64,000 nucleotides of DNA, taken from contig JAHEGC010000006.1 of the NCBI GenBank assembly GCA_024639965.1, positions 6,796 to 70,795 on the forward strand, in the 5' to 3' direction. This stretch comes from Micrococcales bacterium (GTDB lineage: Bacteria > Actinomycetota > Actinomycetes > Actinomycetales > Microbacteriaceae). A program made the translations under genes and the position numbers. How positions within the stretch are numbered: the first letter of the stretch is position 1; each line of letters starts with the position of its first letter. The notes below the pieces were generated by a model. It searched no databases, had not been told where the DNA came from, and saw only the letters and a list, made by a program, of their open reading frames with translations. This document shows positions 1 through 8,210 of this stretch, one piece after another.

Positions 1-194
1 CCCATGTCGTAGTTTCGACGTTGTTCCGGGTCGCCGAGTACGTCGAACGCGTGCGTGACGGCCTTGAAGCGTTCCGACGCCTCCGGCTCGGCGTTGACGT
101 CGGGGTGCAGTTCGCGGGCGAGCTTACGGTACGCCTTCTTGATGTCGTCTTGGCTGGCGTCGCGTGCAACACCGAGCACTTCGTAGTGGTCCAC
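1..194 (-). CDS. dnaJ: DnaJ chaperone, N-terminal fragment (runs off the window)
   Basis: Only the first 64 or so codons are inside the window. They read as a J domain: the opening [13 protein letters not shown] is followed by [14 protein letters not shown], which carries the diagnostic HPD tripeptide that stimulates DnaK ATPase, and then by a [12 protein letters not shown] helix. The GTG start lies directly after the hrcA stop codon (stop 195-197, start at 194), so the two genes are co-transcribed and probably translationally coupled. Pairing of hrcA with dnaJ is the standard actinobacterial arrangement and implies heat-shock control through the CIRCE element upstream of hrcA. The zinc-binding and C-terminal domains lie outside the window. 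Confidence 0.93.
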   Translation of the reverse strand, partial: MDHYEVLGVARDASQDDIKKAYRKLARELHPDVNAEPEASERFKAVTHAFDVLGDPEQRRNYDM

Positions 195-1214
195 TTAGGC
201 CTCGTCCCCCAGCACCTGCGAGAGGTACCGTGCCACGGCTTCGACCGCGGCCATGTTGAGCGGATAGTTCATGCGCGTGGGTCCCAGAATCGCCACGCGC
301 GCGGAATCTCCCCCCGTTGCCGAATAGGTGCGGGAGACGATCGCAGTGTCGGACAAATCGTCGACCATCTCGCGACCGATTCGAACACCCGAGTCGGCGT
401 CGTCGGCACGCATCTCGGTGAAGAGCCGAAGCAACGTGACCTGTTCCTCAATGGCATCAAGAACGGGGGCGGCAGAGCGAATGTCCGAGTCGGCGCGAAC
501 CAGCGATGGGGTGCCGGCCACGACCAGTCGGTCACGGCGGTGGGCATCGACCTGGAGGGCAAGTGCAACGCGAAGCGATACGACGGGAACACGGATTGCC
601 GTATCGATGGATTCGGCCAGCGCGGCCATACGCGCATCGACCTCGCCGAGTGTGGCGTTCGCAAGATGCGCATTGAGAGTGATCTGGAGATCGGCGACGG
701 TTGTTTCGTCGAGCTCGACTCCCCACTCCACGATTCCTCGGTCGACCGCTCCACCCGTCGTCACGAGTACGACGTAGGCCTTGGTCGGCGAAGCGGGCAC
801 GAGCACGAGCTGCGAAATTCGGTCGACGCCGAGCGTGGGGTACTGCACCAGCGCAACCTGATTGGTGAGATCGGATAACAACTTGACGGTGCGCGCGAAG
901 AAGTCGTCGAGGTCGAGGGATTCGTCGAGGAACCGCTGGATTGCGCTCACCTGTCGGTCAGAGAGCGGCCGAATCGCGCCGAGATTGTCCACGAATCGGC
1001 GGTAACCGAGGTCGGTGGGAACGCGGCCCGCCGACGTGTGCGGCGCATGAATGAGGTTCGCCTCTTCGAGCGCCGCCATGTCGTTTCGAATCGTGGCCGC
1101 TGAGACTCCGAATGCGTGGCGTTCCACGATCGACTTCGACCCGACGGGTTCGCGCGAATCGACGTAGTCCTCCACGATGACGCGAAGAACCTCAAGGGCT
1201 CGACCGGAAATCAC
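195..1214 (-). CDS. hrcA: Heat-inducible transcription repressor HrcA
   Basis: A 339-residue protein with the HrcA N-terminal winged helix (ISGRALEVLRVIVEDYV, then SAATIRNDMAALEE at about residues 38-51) and the GAF-like dimerisation region behind it; the length is normal. HrcA represses class I heat-shock genes by binding CIRCE and needs GroE for its activity. The GTG start at 1214 is preferred over longer options because GAGGAGG lies 4 bases before it and because a CIRCE element lies just upstream. It would therefore autoregulate an hrcA-dnaJ operon. Confidence 0.95.
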   Translation of the reverse strand: MISGRALEVLRVIVEDYVDSREPVGSKSIVERHAFGVSAATIRNDMAALEEANLIHAPHTSAGRVPTDLGYRRFVDNLGAIRPLSDRQVSAIQRFLDESLDLDDFFARTVKLLSDLTNQVALVQYPTLGVDRISQLVLVPASPTKAYVVLVTTGGAVDRGIVEWGVELDETTVADLQITLNAHLANATLGEVDARMAALAESIDTAIRVPVVSLRVALALQVDAHRRDRLVVAGTPSLVRADSDIRSAAPVLDAIEEQVTLLRLFTEMRADDADSGVRIGREMVDDLSDTAIVSRTYSATGGDSARVAILGPTRMNYPLNMAAVEAVARYLSQVLGDEA

Positions 1215-1227
1215 GGGAACCTCCTCG

Positions 1228-1254
1228 CTAGCACTCTCACCTGTCGATTGCCAA
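1228..1254 (-). promoter_or_regulatory. CIRCE operator over the hrcA-dnaJ transcription start
   Basis: On the minus strand this reads TTGGCAATC-N9-GAGTGCTAG. It matches the CIRCE consensus TTAGCACTC-N9-GAGTGCTAA with the exact 9-base spacer, two mismatches in the left arm and one in the right. A TAAATT box (1253-1258), possibly the -10, abuts it, so a bound repressor would cover the start of transcription. The site sits between hemW and the hrcA ribosome-binding site, which gives hrcA-dnaJ its own promoter downstream of the longer operon. Confidence 0.85.
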
Positions 1255-1275
1255 TTTACCGTATACGAGCGTGCG

Positions 1276-2490
1276 TCAGTCGTCGGTGAGAGTTCGAACG
1301 ACGAGGTCGGCGAGAAGGCGTCCGCGCAGAGTGAGCACGATTCGACCCCGAACCGCTTCGGCTCCGTCGACGAGTCCGTCGGCAATCAACTCCGCAACAC
1401 GGAGTCGCGCGGGAGGAGTGAGCGAATCGACCGCGATACCCTCGCGGATGCGCACCCCGAGCATGACCGCTTCGAGCGCGCGATTTTCGGTGTCGAGCAC
1501 TTCCCGCTCGAGCGCGGGAGAAGTGCCCGTGGTGAGTCGTTCGGCGTAGGCAGCCGGGTGTTTGACGTTCCACCACCGCGTTCCGTTGACGTGACTGTGT
1601 GCGCCGGGACCGAACCCCCACCAATCGCTCCCCCGCCAATAGGCGAGGTTGTGGCGCGAGCGGGAGGATGGGGTTGTCGACCAGTTCGAGACCTCGTACC
1701 ACTCGAAACCAGCTTCGCCGAGAAGACGATCGGCAAGTTCATAGGCGTCAGCGTGCAGGTCGGGGTCGACCTCAGGGAGTTCGCCTCGGCGAATTCGCCG
1801 TTCAAGGGCCGTGCCCTCCTCAACGATGAGCGAATAAGCAGAGAGGTGATCTGTTCCGAGTTCGATGGCGGTGCGCAACGAGATCTCCCAATCGGCGAGA
1901 GTCTCGGTGGGGGTTCCGTAAATGAGGTCGACCGAAACCTGTAACCCGGCCCCGCGGGCGAGCGACACCGCGACCTCGACGTTGTCGGGGTTGTGTGTGC
2001 GGTCGAGAATTCCGAGAACTCGGGGAACCGCCGACTGCATTCCGATCGACAGCCGAGTGACGCCCGCTACCGCGAGTGCGTCGATCGATTCGGCGGTGAC
2101 GGTGTCGGGGTTCGCCTCGACCGTGACCTCGGCGTCGGTGGCGATTCCGAAGCGTTGGCGCAACGCCTCGAGCATTCGAGCGAGATCTCCCGCGGGCAAC
2201 AGCGTTGGCGTTCCGCCGCCGACGAACACGGTGTCGAATTCTCGAGCGGGTGTTCCCGACCTCTCGAGAACGTCACCGGCAAACGCGATTTCGGCGAGCA
2301 GGTCGTCGACAAACGATTGCCGTGTCACTCCACGAAGTTCGCTCGCGGTGTAGGTGTTGAAGTCGCAATAGCCGCAGCGCACCGTGCAGAACGGAACGTG
2401 CAGGTAGGCCGAGAACGGTACGCCACCGACTCCCGGCGCGGGCAGCGCCCCGTCGGCGGGCGCGAGCTCACCGCGCGGAAGTGCCGCCAT
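1276..2490 (-). CDS. hemW: HemW-type radical SAM protein (coproporphyrinogen III oxidase-like)
   Basis: A 404-residue radical SAM enzyme. The CX3CX2C iron-sulphur motif is at residues 35-42 (CTVRCGYC), the pattern shared by HemN and HemW, followed by GGGTPTLLP and a SIGMQS segment. HemW proteins bind haem and are thought to act as haem chaperones; true HemN activity is not expected from the length or position. The ATG overlaps the stop of the preceding membrane gene as TGATG, so translation is coupled. In actinobacteria the gene commonly lies between lepA and hrcA, as here, although in this genome the deoC/ALDH/truB block is inserted in that path. Confidence 0.9.
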   Translation of the reverse strand: MAALPRGELAPADGALPAPGVGGVPFSAYLHVPFCTVRCGYCDFNTYTASELRGVTRQSFVDDLLAEIAFAGDVLERSGTPAREFDTVFVGGGTPTLLPAGDLARMLEALRQRFGIATDAEVTVEANPDTVTAESIDALAVAGVTRLSIGMQSAVPRVLGILDRTHNPDNVEVAVSLARGAGLQVSVDLIYGTPTETLADWEISLRTAIELGTDHLSAYSLIVEEGTALERRIRRGELPEVDPDLHADAYELADRLLGEAGFEWYEVSNWSTTPSSRSRHNLAYWRGSDWWGFGPGAHSHVNGTRWWNVKHPAAYAERLTTGTSPALEREVLDTENRALEAVMLGVRIREGIAVDSLTPPARLRVAELIADGLVDGAEAVRGRIVLTLRGRLLADLVVRTLTDD

Positions 2491-2849
2491 CAGCCGAACC
2501 AGATCGTGTTCATGCGCACGATCATCACGGAAATGGCAAGACCGACAACGCCAAGCGCGACGGTTCCGAATCGAGTCCGGTCGGCGATCGACCAGACGAT
2601 AACGATCGGGGGCATGAGCAGGGCTGTGCCCAGATACATCCAAAATTCGAGCAAATCCCCCGTCGGCGGATTACCGAAGAGTGGCGCGGCGATCGCGACA
2701 CCACCGAGCGCGATGAGGAACAACTCGATGAGCGCGAGCCCGCCCACCGTGATGTCGCTCGGGGTTCGACCGCGGACACCGGCCACGAGAGCGACGACGC
2801 CAGCCAGGAGGGCGACGGCAACGCTCGTCCAGGTCAGTCCGTCAATCAT
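2490..2849 (-). CDS. Small integral membrane protein, unknown function
   Basis: A 119-residue protein that is mostly hydrophobic, with about four predicted membrane helices (near residues 7-25, 33-55, 66-88 and 94-112). No catalytic motif or named family is recognised. It is held between truB (8-base overlap at 2842-2849) and hemW (1-base TGATG overlap), so it is certainly translated within the operon. Its features would suit a small actinobacterial inner-membrane protein; no role can be assigned. Confidence 0.75.
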   Translation of the reverse strand: MIDGLTWTSVAVALLAGVVALVAGVRGRTPSDITVGGLALIELFLIALGGVAIAAPLFGNPPTGDLLEFWMYLGTALLMPPIVIVWSIADRTRFGTVALGVVGLAISVMIVRMNTIWFG

Positions 2850-3726
2850 GGGGAAATCCTGTCACGACCCGGGCGGTTCCCGAGGTGACGGCGACGATGG
2901 CGACGAGTCGATCACCGTGGATCGCCGCGACGAGAGGTGCGTCGGCGGCGTCCGTGGCGACCCGCTTACCATGACCCAGGTCGATCGCTTCGGCGTCAGT
3001 CAATTCCCACGCCGGCATCAGCGCTCGGGCCACATCGGCGGCGGACATCAACCGTTCGCGCGTGATGGATTCTGGGTCACACGAATCGACGACGTCGAAA
3101 CCGCCGACCCGCGTTCGACGCAGAGCGGTGAGGTGGCCGCCCACCCCGAGCGCGTTGCCGAGATCGCGTGCGAGGGCACGGATGTAGGTGCCCGACGAAC
3201 AATCGACGATCACATCGAGGTCGATGACCGCGTTGGTGCGGCGCATCGTCGTCACCGCGAATCGGGAGACCGTGACCTCACGGGCGGCGAGTACGACCTC
3301 CTCACCGGCGCGTACGCGGTCGTAGGCTCGTTCGCCGTCGACCTTGATCGCCGAGACCGCGGAGGGTCGCTGGTTGATGACACCGGTGAGTTTCGCAATT
3401 TCCGCGGCGATTTCGTCGTCCGCGACCTCGGCAATCGCCGACGTCGACGCCGTGGTGAGGGTCTCCCCTTCGGCATCGTCCGTCACGGTTGACGACCCGA
3501 GTCGGATAGTCGCGGTGTACGTTTTGTCGGCACCGACCAGGTACGTCAGCAACCGTGTCGAGGTTCCGACCCCGAGAACGAGCAACCCGGTTGCCATCGG
3601 ATCGAGTGTTCCCGCGTGCCCCACTTTGCGTGTGCCGAGTAGACGCCGGGCGATCGCAACAACCGTGTGGCTCGACGGCCCGTGCGGTTTGTCGACGAGG
3701 AGAACGCCGTGGGGCGAATCGGTCAC
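2842..3726 (-). CDS. truB: tRNA pseudouridine-55 synthase TruB
   Basis: A 294-residue enzyme that makes pseudouridine 55 in the T loop of most tRNAs. The TruB motif GHAGTLDPMATG contains the catalytic Asp at residue 42, and the N-terminal LLVDKPHGPSSH segment is typical. The GTG start at 3726 overlaps the stop of the upstream aldehyde dehydrogenase gene (GTGA). The C-terminal extension is the short actinobacterial form. The gene is usually found with infB/rbfA/ribF; here it follows a deoxyribose catabolic block, with ribF about 4.5 kb upstream. Confidence 0.95.
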   Translation of the reverse strand: MTDSPHGVLLVDKPHGPSSHTVVAIARRLLGTRKVGHAGTLDPMATGLLVLGVGTSTRLLTYLVGADKTYTATIRLGSSTVTDDAEGETLTTASTSAIAEVADDEIAAEIAKLTGVINQRPSAVSAIKVDGERAYDRVRAGEEVVLAAREVTVSRFAVTTMRRTNAVIDLDVIVDCSSGTYIRALARDLGNALGVGGHLTALRRTRVGGFDVVDSCDPESITRERLMSAADVARALMPAWELTDAEAIDLGHGKRVATDAADAPLVAAIHGDRLVAIVAVTSGTARVVTGFPHD

Positions 3727-4586
3727 GCGAGGGACTTCGTGTGCCACACCGTCTTCGCTTCGACGAATCGTGCGATTCGATCGAAGGATTTTTCGGTGGC
3801 GCCGAACGTGCGAGGGCGAATGACGCGCATGAGGGTCTCGGCGGCCGAGCGTTCCGCCTCGACGGCGACCTCGCCCTCGACACCCGTGAGGTCGAGTGAA
3901 TTGACGTCGGCGTGTGACGCGAGCCACGGCAGAATCTCGGCAACGTTCCCCGTGAGGATGTTCACCACACCCCCGGGTACATCGCTTGTCGCGAGCACCT
4001 CGGCGAAGGACATCGCCACGCACGGTGCCGACTCACTCGCCAGAACCACGACGCTGTTGCCCATCGTGAGGATCGGAGCGATTGATGCGACCAGTCCGAG
4101 CAACGAGGACCCCTCGGCGTTCGGCGCGACGGCGACCGCCACCCCGACCGAATCCGGGACCGTGAGGTTGAAGAACGGACCGGCGACGGGGTTCGCCCCA
4201 CCGAAGACTTGCGCGAATTTGTCGGTCCACCCCGCGTACCACACGAGAGTGTCGATGGCCGCGCGAACTTCGGCCTTCGCCGCCGCGGGTGTTGCGCCGG
4301 TCGAATCGATGATTTCCTGGGCGAACTGAGCGCCGCGCCCCTCGAGCATCTCGGCGACGCGATAGAGAACCTGCCCTCGGTTGTACGCGGTGGCACCGGC
4401 CCAGCTGGACCAAGCGGAACGCGCGGCGACGACCGCATCCCGCGCGTCCTTACGGCTCGCGGTCGCGACGTTGGCGAGGAACCCGCCGTCGGGTCGATTG
4501 ACGGCGTGGGTGCGACCCGATTCCGAGCGGGGGAATTTACCGCCGACGAAGAGCTTGTAGGTCTTGGGGATTGTCATGTCGCTCAT
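3723..4586 (-). CDS. Half-length aldehyde dehydrogenase family protein without the catalytic domain
   Basis: A 287-residue protein homologous to the N-terminal, NAD-binding half of aldehyde dehydrogenases (KLFVGGKFPRSESGRTH, then alternating helices). It ends before the part where the catalytic ELGGK glutamate and the cysteine loop would lie, and the usual PWNFP nucleotide-binding turn is replaced by APNAEGS. It is therefore unlikely to oxidise aldehydes alone. It overlaps the full-length ALDH gene by 4 bases (ATGA) and truB by 4 bases, and the frame is intact, which argues for a maintained protein rather than decay. It may be a regulatory or structural partner of the full-length enzyme; that is inference. 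Confidence 0.85.
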   Translation of the reverse strand: MSDMTIPKTYKLFVGGKFPRSESGRTHAVNRPDGGFLANVATASRKDARDAVVAARSAWSSWAGATAYNRGQVLYRVAEMLEGRGAQFAQEIIDSTGATPAAAKAEVRAAIDTLVWYAGWTDKFAQVFGGANPVAGPFFNLTVPDSVGVAVAVAPNAEGSSLLGLVASIAPILTMGNSVVVLASESAPCVAMSFAEVLATSDVPGGVVNILTGNVAEILPWLASHADVNSLDLTGVEGEVAVEAERSAAETLMRVIRPRTFGATEKSFDRIARFVEAKTVWHTKSLA

Positions 4587-6031
4587 CGCGCGCCTCCCGC
4601 CGCGAGATACGCGGTCACTCCGTGTCGGCCGCCCTCGCGACCGAATCCCGATTCCTTGTAGCCGCCGAACGGACTCGTCGGATCGAACTGGTTGAACGTG
4701 TTCGACCAGACGACACCGGCACGAAGTCCGTCCGCCATCGTCAACATGCGACTCGCCGTTTGAGTCCAGACACCCGCGCTGAGACCGTACGGCGAGTTGT
4801 TTGCCTTGTCGAGCGCCTCCTGCGGGGTGCGGAAGGTCAGGACCGAGAGCACCGGCCCGAAAATCTCTTCGCGGGCGATCGTGTTACTCGTCGAGACGCC
4901 CGTGAAAATGGTGGGGCGGAACCAGAAACCCGCCTTCGGGACCGCACACTCGAGAGTCCACCGGCTCGCCCCTTCCGGCTCGCCCGTCGCTGAGATCGCT
5001 TCGATGCGATCGAGCTGTTCGCGCGAATTGATCGCACCCACATCGGTGTTTTTATCGAGCGGATCGCCCACGCGGAGCGTCGAGACGCGCCGCTTCAACT
5101 TCTCGACAAACTCGTCGTGGACGTTCTCTTGCACGAGAAGGCGCGAACCAGCGCAACAGACGTGACCTTGGTTGAAGAAGATGCCGTTGACCGTTCCTTC
5201 GACCGCTTCGTCGATCGCGGCGTCGTCGAAGACGATGTTGGCGCCCTTGCCGCCGAGTTCGAGAGTGAGGGCGACATCCGTGCCAGCGAGTTCCCGCGCG
5301 ATGTGGCGACCAACCGAGGTCGACCCCGTGAAGGCGATCTTGTTGACCCCGGGGTGAGTGACGAGCGCTTGACCGGCGACCTCACCGAGTCCCGGAACGA
5401 TGTTGACGACACCGGCGGGCAAACCCGCCTGTTCGCAGATGTCGACGAACATGAGCGCCGTGAGCGGGGTCGTTTCGGCGGGTTTGAGCACCACGGTGTT
5501 CCCTGCAGCCAGTGCCGGGGCGACCTTCCACGCGAGCATGAGCAACGGAAAGTTCCACGGGATGATCTGGCCAGCGACGCCGAGCGCCCTCGGATTGGTG
5601 CCGAGGCCAGCGAAGTCCAGTTTGTCGGCCCAGCCGGCGTAGTGGAAAAACCACGCGGCCACGAGCGGGATGTCGATATCTCGGGTTTCGCGAATCGGCT
5701 TGCCGTTGTCGACCGTCTCGGCGACGGCGAACTCACGGGCGCGCTCCTGGAGAAGCCGCGCGATACGGAACAGGTACTTGCCGCGCTCACTTCCGCTCAT
5801 GCGCGACCACACCGTGTCGTACGCTTTCCGCGCGGCCTTCACTGCGAGGTCGATGTCGCCCGCGTTGGCGAGACCGATCTCGGCGATGGGCTTTTCGGTT
5901 GCGGGGGAAATCGTCGCCATCGAGCCGCCGTGGGCGTCGACCCATCGACCGTCGATATAAAGGCCGTAGGAATCGCGAAGGTTGAGAATCGCAGTTGATT
6001 CGGGTGCTGGGGCGAGTTCGCGCAAATTCAT
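4583..6031 (-). CDS. Aldehyde dehydrogenase, full length, in the deoC cluster
   Basis: A 482-residue NAD(P)-dependent aldehyde dehydrogenase with the complete family architecture: the PWNFP turn near residue 158, ELGGK with the general base Glu258, and the cysteine loop GHVCCAG with the predicted nucleophile Cys292. The ALDH consensus Gln/Glu before the cysteine is His here. It lies 10 bases downstream of deoC. Deoxyribose-5-phosphate aldolase releases acetaldehyde, so oxidation of acetaldehyde to acetate is the likely task, with the half-length paralogue translated from an overlapping frame. Substrate assignment is from context only. Confidence 0.9.
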   Translation of the reverse strand: MNLRELAPAPESTAILNLRDSYGLYIDGRWVDAHGGSMATISPATEKPIAEIGLANAGDIDLAVKAARKAYDTVWSRMSGSERGKYLFRIARLLQERAREFAVAETVDNGKPIRETRDIDIPLVAAWFFHYAGWADKLDFAGLGTNPRALGVAGQIIPWNFPLLMLAWKVAPALAAGNTVVLKPAETTPLTALMFVDICEQAGLPAGVVNIVPGLGEVAGQALVTHPGVNKIAFTGSTSVGRHIARELAGTDVALTLELGGKGANIVFDDAAIDEAVEGTVNGIFFNQGHVCCAGSRLLVQENVHDEFVEKLKRRVSTLRVGDPLDKNTDVGAINSREQLDRIEAISATGEPEGASRWTLECAVPKAGFWFRPTIFTGVSTSNTIAREEIFGPVLSVLTFRTPQEALDKANNSPYGLSAGVWTQTASRMLTMADGLRAGVVWSNTFNQFDPTSPFGGYKESGFGREGGRHGVTAYLAAGGAR

Positions 6032-6041
6032 CGTCGTTCCT

Positions 6042-7229
6042 TTAGTCGATCGTCACGTAGTCGGCGCCGCTGTAATGACCGCTCGTCATGCGCTGGCGTT
6101 GGAGGAGAACGTCGTTGAGCAAGCTCGACGCCCCGAAGCGGAAGAGGTAGGGGTGGAGCCATTCATCGCCCGCGATCTCGGAGACTGCGACGAGGTAGCG
6201 GATGGCGTCTTTGGATTGGCGGATTCCGCCGGCCGGCTTGACCCCGATTCGCTCGCCCGTGAGAGCGAACCAATCGCGCACCACTTCGAGCATGAGCACG
6301 GTCGTGGGGAGCGTCGCCGCGGGTTGTACCTTTCCGGTCGACGTTTTGATGAAGTCGGCACCGGCGAGGATGGCGAGCCACGACGCGCGTTTGATGTTGT
6401 CGTAGGTGCGCAGTTCGCCCGTCTCCAGGATGACCTTGAGGTGGGCGTGTGTTCCGTCGGGGCGTTCACACGCTCGCCGAACGGCGGCAATCTCTCGGAA
6501 CACCAGGTCGAGGTCACCGGCGAGGAACGCTCCGCGATCGATGACCATGTCGATTTCGGTCGCCCCTTTCGACACCGCGTAGCGCGTATCGGCGAGTTTG
6601 ACCTCGAGAATCGACCGGCCACTCGGGAACGCGGTCGCGACGGATGCGACTCCTATACCCGTGAGGCCATCTCCCGCGCGATCCCCGAGGGCCGCGACCG
6701 CGTGTTCCACCATGTCGGGATAGACGCACACCGCAGCGACACGGGGAGCCGTCGGGTCGGCGGGGTCCGGGACGACCGCTTTCTGCACGAGTGACCGCAC
6801 CTTGCCCGGAGTGTCAGCGCCCTCGAGAGTGGTCAGGTCGATGAGCCGAATGATGGTGTCGAGCGCCTCGCGCTTCGATTCGTTCTTGACGGATCGTGTC
6901 GCGATTCGTGCAGCACGCCCCTCCAGTCCGATCGCATCGACGCCCGGAAGGGCAGTCACGAAGGCGCGCAACGAGGCTGAGTCCACGACGCCGTGGGCGC
7001 GCGAACGCGCGGTCGGGATGATTCCCGACGACGGGGCGGCTGCGGGCGAAGCCGCGTCGTTCGCAATGGTGATGGAAACGAGCCCCGACTCGCGCGCGAG
7101 AGCGAGCAGTCGACCCGCCTTCCACCGCGTGATGGAGAGAATCTCCCCGATCTCGTCCTGGGTCTTGCCCTCGTCGTAATACAGACGCGCCGCGCGGAGC
7201 GCGAGAGCGGAATCGCTGTTCTCGGTCAC
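6042..7229 (-). CDS. deoC: Deoxyribose-phosphate aldolase fused to an N-terminal helix-turn-helix domain
   Basis: A 395-residue two-domain protein. Residues 8-52 look like the N-terminal DNA-binding domain of SorC/DeoR-type sugar-responsive regulators (LRAARLYYDEGKTQDEIGEI, then TRWKAGRLLALARESGLV). After a linker with an Ala/Pro-rich start (55-80), residues 81-395 are a long-form DeoC, a class I aldolase: Asp227 in EIDMVID, the Schiff-base lysine Lys295 in FIKTSTG and Lys331 in VKPAGG are all present. It would split deoxyribose 5-phosphate into glyceraldehyde 3-phosphate and acetaldehyde, and perhaps sense the same compound to control its own promoter. The frame is continuous and the GTG start is 6 bases after a good -10 box, so the message is probably leaderless. 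Confidence 0.9.
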   Translation of the reverse strand: MTENSDSALALRAARLYYDEGKTQDEIGEILSITRWKAGRLLALARESGLVSITIANDAASPAAAPSSGIIPTARSRAHGVVDSASLRAFVTALPGVDAIGLEGRAARIATRSVKNESKREALDTIIRLIDLTTLEGADTPGKVRSLVQKAVVPDPADPTAPRVAAVCVYPDMVEHAVAALGDRAGDGLTGIGVASVATAFPSGRSILEVKLADTRYAVSKGATEIDMVIDRGAFLAGDLDLVFREIAAVRRACERPDGTHAHLKVILETGELRTYDNIKRASWLAILAGADFIKTSTGKVQPAATLPTTVLMLEVVRDWFALTGERIGVKPAGGIRQSKDAIRYLVAVSEIAGDEWLHPYLFRFGASSLLNDVLLQRQRMTSGHYSGADYVTID

Positions 7230-7235
7230 GCGTTC

Positions 7236-7284
7236 ATGTTACGCGCAAATGAGCAGAACGCCAACATCTGCGCAACTGGCGCAA
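7236..7284 (-). promoter_or_regulatory. deoC promoter with repeated TTGCGC motifs
   Basis: On the minus strand there is a TTGGCG -35 (7259-7264), a 17-base spacer and a TAACAT -10 (7236-7241), which ends 6 bases before the GTG of deoC. The hexamer TTGCGC occurs three times: as a tandem pair spaced by 3 bases just upstream of the -35 (7270-7275 and 7279-7284) and once in the spacer (7243-7248). The arrangement suggests a repressor or activator site. The natural candidate for the binding protein is the helix-turn-helix domain of the DeoC protein itself. Confidence 0.6.
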
Positions 7285-7295
7285 CAGCAGTGGCG

Positions 7296-8210
7296 CTACT
7301 CGAGTTCCATGCCGCGAATAACCGCGATGTCCTCATGGATGGCAACGATGAGCTCCTCGACGGAACCGAACGCAACGATGTCGCGAACACGCGCATCGAA
7401 CGCAATCTCCGCGACCTGACCGTACGCATCGAATTCCGCGTCGAGCGCATGGGCTTCGACCTGATCCCGTGTCACATCGGTGAACGTGGGGTTCTTGCCC
7501 ACGGAGATTCCGGCGACGAATTCGTTGCCCACCACCGCCAGGTGCCCCGCATAGACCCCGGCGCGGGGCACGAACCCTTCGCAGTTCTCTTCGAGATTGA
7601 CCGTGGGGTATCCGAGGTTGCGCCCGCGTTGGTGGCCGTGCACAACAAGTCCGCGAACACGGTGCGCCCGGCCCAACAACCGAGCGGCCCGCTCAACGTC
7701 TCCGGCGAGCAACGCGTCACGGATGGCCGAGGAGGAAACTTTCTCTGCACCGTCCAGACACACGTCATCGGCGATCACCACGGTGAACCCGGAGGCCTCC
7801 CCCGCAGCGGTCAAGGTCGACACATCCCCCGCCCCACCGTTTCCGTATCGAAAATCCTTGCCCACCAACACCAGCGAGGTCGTGAGTCCGGCGACGAGGA
7901 CGTCTCGAACGAACTCGTCGGGAGATTGAGCCGCGAACTGCTCGGTGAAGGGCATCACCACGACGAGATCGGCGCCGGCGGCTTCCAGCGCCTCGACCTT
8001 CTGCGCAACCGAAAGAAGGGGCTTCGGCGCACGCTCGGGGTCGAAGAGTTCGAGGGGGTGCCGATCAAACGTCACCGCGACCACTCGGCGCCCCTCTGCT
8101 CGTTCGCGCAACTCGGCGACGACACGATGGTGACCGATGTGTACGCCGTCGAACTTGCCGACGGTGACAACGGAGTCGACTCCGTCGCGCGGGAGTGGCC
8201 AGGTCGTCAT
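7296..8210 (-). CDS. ribF: Bifunctional riboflavin kinase / FAD synthetase RibF
   Basis: A 304-residue protein. The N-terminal adenylyltransferase half opens with VTVGKFDGVHIGHH, which holds the HIGH-like nucleotide-binding motif; the C-terminal half holds the flavokinase signature (RGLVVHGHQRGRNLGYPTVN). It makes FMN and then FAD from riboflavin and ATP. ATG at 8210 overlaps the stop of the upstream membrane gene (ATGA) and places the first motif about 17 residues in, as is usual. It is followed by the separate deoC promoter 66 bases downstream. Confidence 0.95.
   Translation of the reverse strand: MTTWPLPRDGVDSVVTVGKFDGVHIGHHRVVAELRERAEGRRVVAVTFDRHPLELFDPERAPKPLLSVAQKVEALEAAGADLVVVMPFTEQFAAQSPDEFVRDVLVAGLTTSLVLVGKDFRYGNGGAGDVSTLTAAGEASGFTVVIADDVCLDGAEKVSSSAIRDALLAGDVERAARLLGRAHRVRGLVVHGHQRGRNLGYPTVNLEENCEGFVPRAGVYAGHLAVVGNEFVAGISVGKNPTFTDVTRDQVEAHALDAEFDAYGQVAEIAFDARVRDIVAFGSVEELIVAIHEDIAVIRGMELE

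Noticed and set aside
3723-4586. Pseudogene from decay of a second aldehyde dehydrogenase.
   Set aside because: The frame is clean, it starts and ends in 4-base overlaps with its neighbours and it ends at a natural boundary of the fold, so a maintained short protein is more likely.
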